Assembly: GCA_018894775.1 (NCBI GenBank)
Contig: JAHIPG010000365.1
Coordinates: 1-5,740 of the forward strand
DNA length: 5,740 bases
DNA from: Nanobdellota archaeon
Lineage (GTDB): Archaea > Nanobdellota > Nanobdellia > SCGC-AAA011-G17 > VGLX01
Direction of reading: 5' to 3'
The first letter of the stretch is position 1. Each line of letters begins with the position of its first letter. Of this stretch, positions 1-5,740 are shown piece after piece. The notes beneath the pieces are model-generated. The model was not told where the DNA came from and ran no database searches. It worked only from the letters and a program-made list of their open reading frames with translations. The translations under genes and the position numbers were made by a program.

Positions 1-322
1 AATCACAAAAAGCGACGAATTTACAGGAGAAAATGCAAAGATATTCAACGCAATCAAGAAACTAATCAAAGCAGGAACAGTAATAGTAATGGCACCTCAA
101 ACAATATATGGACGGCTACAAATGAACGTATATTCTCCAGCAAGACAGCTACAAGGTATTGGAGTATTAGGCAATAATTCCGACATGACACCAGAAACTA
201 CATTCATCAAACTGGCATGGTTACTGAGCAATTACAAGAAGGCTGAAGTAAAAGAAATGATAACAAAAGATCTAAGAGGAGAGATAAGCACAAAAATAAG
301 CGGTGACGAATTCTTAGTGTGA
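1..322 (+). CDS. gatD: Glu-tRNA(Gln) amidotransferase subunit D, C-terminal end (5' partial)
   Basis: This gene enters from the left edge; the first full codon is at base 2 and 106 residues are visible before the TGA. GatD is the asparaginase-like subunit that frees ammonia from glutamine or asparagine. Its partner GatE uses that ammonia to turn Glu-tRNA(Gln) into Gln-tRNA(Gln) in the archaeal cytoplasm. The fragment matches the family's C-terminal region: a VIVMAPQTIYGR strand and turn, then MNVYSPARQL, then a DMTPETTFIKLAWLL helix, and a final GEIS segment with a short tail. The same C-terminal fold occurs in type I L-asparaginases, so the call over plain asparaginase rests on the GEIS tail and the archaeal setting. 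The ATG at base 89 lies inside the conserved fold and is not the true start. No gatE follows directly; the next gene has its own promoter only a few bases after the stop. Confidence 0.85.
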   Translation, partial: ITKSDEFTGENAKIFNAIKKLIKAGTVIVMAPQTIYGRLQMNVYSPARQLQGIGVLGNNSDMTPETTFIKLAWLLSNYKKAEVKEMITKDLRGEISTKISGDEFLV

Positions 323-325
323 AAG

Positions 326-334
326 TTTATAAAT
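326..334 (+). promoter_or_regulatory. Archaeal TATA box (box A) for the apt-like/thiI unit
   Basis: TTTATAAAT begins four bases after the gatD stop and is preceded by a purine-rich GAAAG that could serve as the TFB recognition element. Its centre is about 26 bases before the ATG at 356, so the expected transcript start falls on or next to the start codon. That predicts a leaderless mRNA, in line with the lack of a Shine-Dalgarno sequence. Confidence 0.75.
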
Positions 335-355
335 CTTTGAAAATCAAGCAAGCAC

Positions 356-880
356 ATGAAATACAAATACTATGATAAGTATATCAATAAGAAGACCAAA
401 GGAAGATATGATGTAACACCTTTGTTTGAAAATCCTAAATCCTTCTCCAACCTAATCAGTGATTTGCTTAAACCTTTCAAAAAAGAAAAATTCAACAAGG
501 TAGCAGGACTAGATGCTCTAGGATTCATAATTGGCGGAGCATTATCACAAAAAGCGAGAGTAGGATTCGTAACAGTAAGAAAACTAGGAAAACTGCCAGG
601 TGTCAAAGGAACTGTAATAAAAACAAAGTTTAAAGATTATACCAAAACAAACAAAGGTCTTGAGATAAGCAAGACAGCAATAAAAAAAGGAGACAAAGTC
701 CTGATTGTTGACGAATGGATAGAGACAGGCTCACAACTGAAAGGAACAATCAAGCTCATAGAAAAACTGGGCGGAAAAGTAATAGGAATAACAGCACTAG
801 TAGCACACAAAAGCAAGAATACAAAAATTCTTTTCGACAAATACAACTGCAAAGCGATAAAGGTTAACAACGAAATATAA
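356..880 (+). CDS. apt: Adenine phosphoribosyltransferase-like protein
   Basis: This 174-residue type I phosphoribosyltransferase has the usual size for adenine phosphoribosyltransferase, which joins a purine base to PRPP to make the nucleotide and pyrophosphate in cytosolic purine salvage. Family landmarks appear in order: VAGLDALGFIIGGALS (about 49-64), the RKLGKLPG segment typical of the adenine enzyme (75-82), and the PRPP-binding loop VLIVDEWIETGSQ (115-127). The usual acidic pair DD is D119-E120, and the usual TGGT is TGSQ. The loop region before the PRPP site has a DY at 94-95 but not the classic EYG. These changes leave the true base open: adenine, hypoxanthine or another purine. The ATG at 356 is supported by the TATA box spacing. 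The stop is one base from the next ATG, so the gene is cotranscribed with the ThiI-like gene. Confidence 0.8.
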   Translation: MKYKYYDKYINKKTKGRYDVTPLFENPKSFSNLISDLLKPFKKEKFNKVAGLDALGFIIGGALSQKARVGFVTVRKLGKLPGVKGTVIKTKFKDYTKTNKGLEISKTAIKKGDKVLIVDEWIETGSQLKGTIKLIEKLGGKVIGITALVAHKSKNTKILFDKYNCKAIKVNNEI

Positions 881-881
881 A

Positions 882-1523
882 ATGGCAAAGATGAAATTAG
901 TAACATTACTATCAGGAGGAATAGACTCTCCGGTAGCAGCATGGAATATGATCAACCTAGACTGCAAAGTAATACTTGTACATTTCCATAATTTCACCTC
1001 AACAAGCAAAGAAGTTAAAGATAAAATAATTGAAATAACAAAAGTACTGAGCAAGCATCAACCAAAATTAAAACTATATCTTATTCCTTTCAAAGAGATA
1101 CAAAAAGAACTTGTAAAATTTATACCAAGCAAATACAGAATGATAATAACCAGAAGAATGATGTTAAGAATAGCTTCAAAAATATTAGAGAAAGAGAAAT
1201 ATGAAGCACTGGTAACTGGCGATAATCTTGCTCAAGTTGCTTCTCAAACATTAGAAAATATAAACGCAATCTACAAGGTAACAAAACATCCAATACTAAC
1301 ACCTTTACTCGGAGAGAACAAAGATGATATAGTAAACAAGGCAAAAGAAATAGGAACATACGAGCTATCAATATTACCTTATTCCGACTGCTGCTCTTTA
1401 TTAGTTGGAAAACATCCAGAGACAAGGGCAAGATTGGAAGATGTCGAAGCGATAGAGAAGAACATGGATGTAAAAAAACTAACAGAGAATGCTTTGAAGA
1501 ATTCTGACATAAAAATAATCTGA
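882..1523 (+). CDS. thiI: Stand-alone ThiI-type PP-loop domain, putative tRNA 4-thiouridine sulfurtransferase
   Basis: This 213-residue protein matches the C-terminal catalytic domain of ThiI, which adenylates uridine 8 of tRNA and replaces its oxygen with sulfur. The PP-loop SGGIDS lies at 11-16, HFHNFTSTS at 34-42, the basic MIITRRMMLRIA helix at 87-98, VTGDNLAQVASQTLEN at 111-126, and PYSDCC at 166-171 followed by KHPETRA. C170 or C171 sits where ThiI proteins have their conserved active cysteine. The protein starts just before the PP-loop, so the NFLD and THUMP domains that usually precede it and bind tRNA are absent, as is any rhodanese domain. The ATG at 882 follows the upstream stop by one base; an ATG at 891 is also possible and would lose only three residues. 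The gene shares the promoter at 326. Confidence 0.82.
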   Translation: MAKMKLVTLLSGGIDSPVAAWNMINLDCKVILVHFHNFTSTSKEVKDKIIEITKVLSKHQPKLKLYLIPFKEIQKELVKFIPSKYRMIITRRMMLRIASKILEKEKYEALVTGDNLAQVASQTLENINAIYKVTKHPILTPLLGENKDDIVNKAKEIGTYELSILPYSDCCSLLVGKHPETRARLEDVEAIEKNMDVKKLTENALKNSDIKII

Positions 1524-1531
1524 AAAACATA

Positions 1532-1541
1532 CTTTTAAAAG
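1532..1541 (+). promoter_or_regulatory. Probable TATA box for the Lhr helicase gene
   Basis: CTTTTAAAAG is a perfect palindrome eight bases after the thiI stop, with an A-rich stretch just upstream. A start about 26 bases downstream would be near 1562, giving a leader of roughly 40 bases before the ATG at 1602. This is longer than at the other two promoters here. It also argues against the TTG at 1545 as the start codon, since that codon would lie upstream of the transcript. Confidence 0.5.
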
Positions 1542-1601
1542 GCGTTGCAATACAATCTTACTATTTGGCGCAGGAACTGGTTAAGTTCTAAACACAAAAA
1601 A

Positions 1602-4211
1602 ATGATAGAAGAAAAAACCAAACCAGATAAAGAGAAAGATATTAAGGAATTACTTCATCCAATAGTCAAGAAGTGGTTCTTCAAGAGATTCAAAGAGTTC
1701 TCACTCCCACAAAAATTTGGAGTGATGGAAATACACAAAAGGAACAGCATCCTGGTATCAGCACCGACGGGAGCAACCAAAACACTAACAGGATTTCTCT
1801 CAATATTAAATGAACTTATAGACTCGGCAGAAAAAGGAATACTCCAAGATAAAGTATACTGTGTCTACATAAGCCCTTTGAAGGCACTGAACAATGATAT
1901 TTTCTTCAACCTAATAACACCATTGAAAGAGATGGAAGAGATAGCAGGAAAAGAATTCGGAATACGAATCGGCGTAAGGACAGGAGACACAACACAATCA
2001 GAAAAATCAAAAATGCTGAAGAACCCACCACATATCCTTATCACAACACCTGAAAGTTTAGCGATACTATTGAACTCATACAAATTTGTAGAGCATCTGG
2101 AAAACGTCGACTGGTGCATAGTAGATGAGATTCATGCTTTAGCTGAGAACAAAAGAGGAGTGCATCTATCCTTATCACTAGAAAGATTACAGGAACTCTC
2201 AAAATATATATGCAGAGTAGGCCTATCGGCAACAGTTGCTCCTTTAGATGAGATAGCCAAATTTCTCGTCGGCTTGGAAGGGAATAAATTTAGAAACTGT
2301 AAAATTGTCGACGTGCAATTCCTCAAAAAGATGGACTTAAAAGTAGTTTCTCCTGTAAAAGATCTGATATACATAGACCACAAAGAACTCCATCAAAAAA
2401 TGTACGAATTTCTGGATAACATAATACAACAACATAAAACAACCCTTATATTCACCAACACAAGAAGTGCAACCGAAAGAGTTGTACATCACCTAAGGGA
2501 AAAATTCCCAAAGAACTACACAGAAAACATAGGGGCGCATCATGGCTCATTATCAAAAGAACATAGACTAGAACTAGAACAAAGAATGAGAGAAGGAAAA
2601 CTAAAAGTTGTGGTTTCCTCAACATCACTAGAGCTAGGGATAGACATCGGATACATTGACTTGGTAATTCTTCTAAGCAGCCCAAAATCAGTTGCAAGAG
2701 CACTGCAAAGAATCGGAAGATCAGGACATAGACTGCATGATGTAACAAAAGGAAGATTATTGATAATGGACAGGGATGACTTAATAGAATGTGCAGTCAT
2801 ACAAAAATATGGAATAGAAAAAAAGATAGATCAATTGCACATACCGACTAATTGTCTAGATGTATTAGCCCAACAGATATATGGGATAGCGATAGCAGAA
2901 AGAATATACATCGAACACTTATATAACATGATAAGGAGAAGCTACTGCTACAAAGACCTATCAAGACAAGATTTTATCAGTATAATCGAATACCTTGCAG
3001 GATCCTACACCTCACTGGAAGATCGTTATGTATATGCGAAGATATGGTATGATGAAGAAACTGGGATGATAGGAAAAAGGGGAAAGTTAGCCAGAGTCAT
3101 TTACATGACAAACATAGGGACTATTCCTGATGAAAGTTTTGTCCAGGTAAAAATCAAAGACAGGGTAATAGGAAAGATAGACGAACCATTCCTTGAAAGA
3201 TTAAAGAGAGGAGACATCTTTGTACTTGGGGGAAATGTCTATGAGTTCCTGTTCAGCAGAGGAATGGTCGCACAGGTAAGAGCCTCGCCAAGCAGACCTC
3301 CAACAATACCAGCCTGGCACTCAGACATGCTGCCATTAAGCTTTGATTTAGCCATGGGGATACAAAGATTCAGGAAACTAATAAACCAAAAGTTTGAGAA
3401 GAAAATAGGCAAGAAAGAAATTCTGAAATTTATCAAAGAACATCTTTATGTAGAAGGCCAGACAGCAGAAGCGATATACCATTATTGTAAAGAACAATAT
3501 ATGTACATAGGAATACCGCATGAAGGAAAAATAATAATCGAACACTATACTGACGAAGAAGGAAAACGGATGACATTGTTCCATTCATTATTCGGAAGAA
3601 GGGTAAATGATGTCGTATCAAGAGCGATAGCATACGCAATAACAAGAAGCCAACATAGAGATGTACAGGTAGGAATAACAGACAACGGATTCTACATAAC
3701 ATGCGAGAAAAAAATTAATGTGCTACCAGCATTAAAATTAATCAAATCAAAAGAACTAAGAGACTTAATGAAACTAGCAATAGAAAAATCAGAAGTCCTA
3801 AAAAGAAGATTCAGACATTGTGCAACAAGAGCTCTCATGATATTGCGAAATTACAAAGGGAGGACAAAAAGAGTAGGGAGACAGCAGGTAAGCTCAATGC
3901 TTTTGTTGAATGCTGTCAGAAGGATATCTGAAGACTTCTCAATACTTAAGGAAGCAAGAAGAGAAGTTTTGGAAGACTTAATGGATATTGACAATGCAAT
4001 AAAGATAGTTGAAGGGATAGAGAAAGGGAAGATAAAGGTTGAAGAGAAAGAGACAATGATACCAAGCCCTTTCGGACTTAATCTTGCTATACATGGTCGG
4101 CCAGATGTGATAAAAGCAGGCAGCAAGCAAGAATTCCTGAAGAGGATGCACAAGATGTTGCAAGCGAAGATTGCTTTAGAAGAAGGCAAGAAGAAAAAGA
4201 AGAAGAAATAA
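1602..4211 (+). CDS. lhr: Lhr-family superfamily 2 ATP-dependent helicase
   Basis: This is an 869-residue helicase of the archaeal Lhr type (Lhr core), a 3'-to-5' translocase of nucleic-acid repair or RNA metabolism. Motifs, numbered from the ATG at 1602: a Q-like FSLPQ near 33-37, Walker A APTGATKT 54-61, Ia SPLKALNND 91-99, Ib TTPES 148-152, II DEIH 175-178, III SAT 209-211, IV FTNTR 284-288, V SSTSLELGIDIG 339-350, and VI QRIGRSGHR 369-377 followed by LHDVTKGRL. A winged-helix region and the Lhr-specific C-terminal domain follow, including W572 in AWHSDMLPLS, which resembles the tryptophan that couples ATP to movement in bacterial Lhr. The ATG is preferred because LLHPIVKKWFF just after it is the usual archaeal N-terminus; the reading frame stays open upstream to a TTG at 1545. 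Oddities are Thr in place of the Gly before the Walker lysine and a tail of seven lysines. It resembles the archaeal aLhr2 group, but subgroup assignment is tentative. Confidence 0.92.
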   Translation: MIEEKTKPDKEKDIKELLHPIVKKWFFKRFKEFSLPQKFGVMEIHKRNSILVSAPTGATKTLTGFLSILNELIDSAEKGILQDKVYCVYISPLKALNNDIFFNLITPLKEMEEIAGKEFGIRIGVRTGDTTQSEKSKMLKNPPHILITTPESLAILLNSYKFVEHLENVDWCIVDEIHALAENKRGVHLSLSLERLQELSKYICRVGLSATVAPLDEIAKFLVGLEGNKFRNCKIVDVQFLKKMDLKVVSPVKDLIYIDHKELHQKMYEFLDNIIQQHKTTLIFTNTRSATERVVHHLREKFPKNYTENIGAHHGSLSKEHRLELEQRMREGKLKVVVSSTSLELGIDIGYIDLVILLSSPKSVARALQRIGRSGHRLHDVTKGRLLIMDRDDLIECAVIQKYGIEKKIDQLHIPTNCLDVLAQQIYGIAIAERIYIEHLYNMIRRSYCYKDLSRQDFISIIEYLAGSYTSLEDRYVYAKIWYDEETGMIGKRGKLARVIYMTNIGTIPDESFVQVKIKDRVIGKIDEPFLERLKRGDIFVLGGNVYEFLFSRGMVAQVRASPSRPPTIPAWHSDMLPLSFDLAMGIQRFRKLINQKFEKKIGKKEILKFIKEHLYVEGQTAEAIYHYCKEQYMYIGIPHEGKIIIEHYTDEEGKRMTLFHSLFGRRVNDVVSRAIAYAITRSQHRDVQVGITDNGFYITCEKKINVLPALKLIKSKELRDLMKLAIEKSEVLKRRFRHCATRALMILRNYKGRTKRVGRQQVSSMLLLNAVRRISEDFSILKEARREVLEDLMDIDNAIKIVEGIEKGKIKVEEKETMIPSPFGLNLAIHGRPDVIKAGSKQEFLKRMHKMLQAKIALEEGKKKKKKK

Positions 4212-4217
4212 GAAAGG

Positions 4218-4225
4218 TTTATATA
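4218..4225 (+). promoter_or_regulatory. Archaeal TATA box with BRE for the endonuclease IV-like gene
   Basis: TTTATATA is a consensus-like archaeal box A, and GAAAGG directly upstream (4212-4217) fits a TFB recognition element. It begins seven bases after the helicase stop. The expected transcript start is near 4248, giving a leader of only about eight bases before the ATG at 4256. This marks the next gene as a separate transcription unit. Confidence 0.75.
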
Positions 4226-4255
4226 CAATCTTAAAAGATTAGAGATTATTCAAAA

Positions 4256-5686
4256 ATGGGACTAACAACAAGAATAAAACCAGGGTCAAAAGATTTTCAA
4301 GATAAAACACAAGAACTTCTAAACCTAACTAACACTATAAGACTTCAATCAACAATGAGAAGAAAGTCCACTGAATCAACAGGAAGAATGAGACCTTTAG
4401 GCTCAGTAGGATCACCTTCTGGACGAGAGATGTTAGATAAGAAAGGAATGATAGCAAGCGCTCCTATAGGAACAGATTTGGAAGACTATGACAATCCAGC
4501 ATACATACAAAGTTTAATCCAGATAAAAGTAAATGAATTATTTCATAAAGGAATGAATATAGTTGAACTAAGACCAGAAAAATTCTACATGCCAACAGAA
4601 GAAAACATAGGGAAACTATTCCCAAAACTATCTGAGACAGAACTTAAACTAAAATTAAAACAGGCAGAGAAAGTATTTTCTGGAGCACCAAAAGGTCTAC
4701 CAAAAAAATACCAGAATCTTGCTAACCTAATGCTTACCAAAAATAAAGGACAGTTAAGATTAAACAAGGAAAGACTAGAAAAATTCATAGACTTCATCGG
4801 ATGGAATGATTACATACTAGATATACATCCAACTGACGTCATGTTCAATCCTGTGGCAAAAGACTTTGATGTATTCTCATTCACAACAGGGGATGTAGAA
4901 AAATCAGGACAGTTCTATCTTGACATGATGGATTTCCTGAACGATTTCAACAATGATAAGCTGAACGGAACTGACTTTGATTCATACATAACATTACATT
5001 TCACAACATATGAAGAGTTCCAGAACCTGGATGGATTGGTATACAAATTCGGAAGCCCTGATGCTGACGGCTCAAGAGAAGCACAATACAGAGGACATGT
5101 AATGCTCAAATATTTAGAACAGAATTTTAAAGGAAGCAATGTAAGGATAGGCGTAGAAACAGGACCTGGATTAAGACATACAAGATACGGAAACTATTTC
5201 ATCGAGAATGAACCTTATTTCTTCCTAGGTCTTTTGAAAGGAAGAAAGATAGCAAAACTGGTACATGATTTTGCCCATGGAGAGTTCAAAACATTAGACA
5301 ACAAACAAGTCAAACACATATTGTATGCTGTAGAAAGAATCGGAAAGTATCATGTATCCGGAAACACAAAAGATGAAAAGACTTTAGACCCTATCGATGA
5401 TCTTCATGAGCCACCAAGCCCAAAGAATCTTACAAGCTATTGGGATACAATAACTCTTGCAAAGATTGTTTCACCAAATATAACGTTCTCACCAGAATTC
5501 ACAATCAAAAATCCTGAAGATATTATTACTATAGAAAACTACTTTAGGGATCTGTCCACAAAACTTTCAAAAGATGATTCTGTAAGATACCAGGATTGGG
5601 CCGATACTTTGGATAAATCAAATCTTTCTTTCCATCCTGACAACTTAGATGACAAAAAGGTAAAAGAATTGATAAAATACCTTTAG
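4256..5686 (+). CDS. Divergent endonuclease IV-like TIM-barrel protein with N-terminal extension
   Basis: I do not know a named family for this 476-residue protein, but its motifs follow endonuclease IV (Nfo), which nicks DNA 5' of abasic sites using three zinc ions. Candidate metal ligands, with the E. coli Nfo residue in brackets: H191 in IHPTDVMFNP (H69), H248 in LHFTT (H109), E301 in VETGPG (E145), D338 and H341 in HDFAHG (D179, H182), H366 in YHVSGN (H216), D382 and H384 in DDLHE (D229, H231), and E414 in SPEFT (E261). The order is exact and the DxxH and DxH spacings match. EKS at 215-217 also matches the helix after H69. The barrel appears to begin near residue 64 (MIASAPIG). Residues 1-60 are basic and Ser/Thr-rich, probably disordered. 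A Lys-rich insert of about 80 residues (110-185) separates the second strand from H191. Nfo is about 285 residues, so this is much longer. A sugar isomerase of the same fold is the alternative. The ATG fits the TATA spacing. Confidence 0.6.
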   Translation: MGLTTRIKPGSKDFQDKTQELLNLTNTIRLQSTMRRKSTESTGRMRPLGSVGSPSGREMLDKKGMIASAPIGTDLEDYDNPAYIQSLIQIKVNELFHKGMNIVELRPEKFYMPTEENIGKLFPKLSETELKLKLKQAEKVFSGAPKGLPKKYQNLANLMLTKNKGQLRLNKERLEKFIDFIGWNDYILDIHPTDVMFNPVAKDFDVFSFTTGDVEKSGQFYLDMMDFLNDFNNDKLNGTDFDSYITLHFTTYEEFQNLDGLVYKFGSPDADGSREAQYRGHVMLKYLEQNFKGSNVRIGVETGPGLRHTRYGNYFIENEPYFFLGLLKGRKIAKLVHDFAHGEFKTLDNKQVKHILYAVERIGKYHVSGNTKDEKTLDPIDDLHEPPSPKNLTSYWDTITLAKIVSPNITFSPEFTIKNPEDIITIENYFRDLSTKLSKDDSVRYQDWADTLDKSNLSFHPDNLDDKKVKELIKYL

Positions 5687-5739
5687 ACCTTCAGCATAAC
5701 CTGTCTTTCTCCGATGTTCATCATTATGTGGACCATCTT
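5683..5739 (-). CDS. Possible 3' end of a convergent minus-strand gene (partial, unidentified)
   Basis: On the minus strand one frame is open from the window edge to a TAA formed by bases 5685-5683, giving 18 residues that end IGERQVMLKV. The stop overlaps the TAG of the upstream gene. Purines make up only about a third of the + strand from 5687 on, whereas the + strand genes are rich in purines, which suggests that coding switches to the other strand here. The fragment is too short to identify, and an 18-codon open frame can arise by chance. Confidence 0.35.
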   Translation of the reverse strand, partial: KMVHIMMNIGERQVMLKV

Positions 5740-5740
5740 A

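Noticed and set aside
89..322. A complete small gene starting at the ATG at 89
   Set aside because: The frame is open to the window edge and the sequence before the ATG continues the GatD fold, so this is an internal methionine of a partial gene.
637..1054. Overlapping minus-strand open frames opposite the transferase and ThiI genes
   Set aside because: Both sense genes have clear family motifs across this stretch, and the antisense products look like composition-driven hydrophobic runs.
1573..1589. Hairpin GGAAC/GTTCT before the helicase as a terminator or riboswitch
   Set aside because: The stem is only four pairs plus one wobble, with no T tract after it and no recognisable riboswitch core.
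1545..1601. A 19-residue longer helicase N-terminus starting at TTG 1545
   Set aside because: The codon lies only a few bases after the TATA-like box, upstream of the expected transcript start, and the added residues have no family resemblance.
1560..1601. A tRNA or C/D-box guide RNA in the gap before the helicase
   Set aside because: No cloverleaf can be folded, and no properly spaced C and D box pair is present.
3851..4228. Minus-strand open frame of 125 codons opposite the helicase end
   Set aside because: It is a shadow of the A-rich helicase frame: its Phe-, Ser- and Leu-rich product, including a run of Phe opposite the Lys tail, shows no family motif.

Overview
The window looks archaeal. 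It is AT-rich and gene-dense, with nearly every gene on the + strand. It carries the end of an archaeal-type gene (gatD) and an archaeal Lhr-type helicase. Genes are preceded by TATA boxes placed about 26 bases before the predicted transcript start, and Shine-Dalgarno sites are not evident. The compact layout and divergent proteins would fit a small-genome archaeon such as a DPANN member, but that placement is a guess.

Layout, left to right. (1) Bases 1-322 hold the C-terminal end of GatD, the asparaginase-like subunit of the archaeal Glu-tRNA(Gln) amidotransferase. (2) A TATA box at 326-334 drives a two-gene unit: an adenine-phosphoribosyltransferase-like gene (356-880, apparently leaderless) and, one base later, a stand-alone ThiI-type PP-loop sulfurtransferase domain without its THUMP domain (882-1523). 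(3) A second TATA-like box (1532-1541) precedes a long Lhr-family superfamily 2 helicase (1602-4211), with an unusual Walker A motif and a seven-lysine tail. (4) A third, very clear TATA box (4218-4225) precedes a 476-residue protein (4256-5686) with no obvious annotation. Read closely, it carries in order all nine residues that form the tri-metal site of endonuclease IV (Nfo), on a predicted TIM barrel with a long basic N-terminal extension. (5) The last 54 bases change strand composition and can be read as the 3' end of a convergent minus-strand gene whose stop overlaps the previous one.

Functionally the left part is tRNA charging, tRNA thiolation and purine salvage. The right part is nucleic-acid unwinding and possibly base-excision repair. 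The helicase and the endonuclease IV-like gene are neighbours with separate promoters, so a shared role is only a suggestion. The main candidate for something undescribed is the divergent endonuclease IV-like protein. No tRNA, rRNA, CRISPR array, insertion sequence or long repeat was seen.
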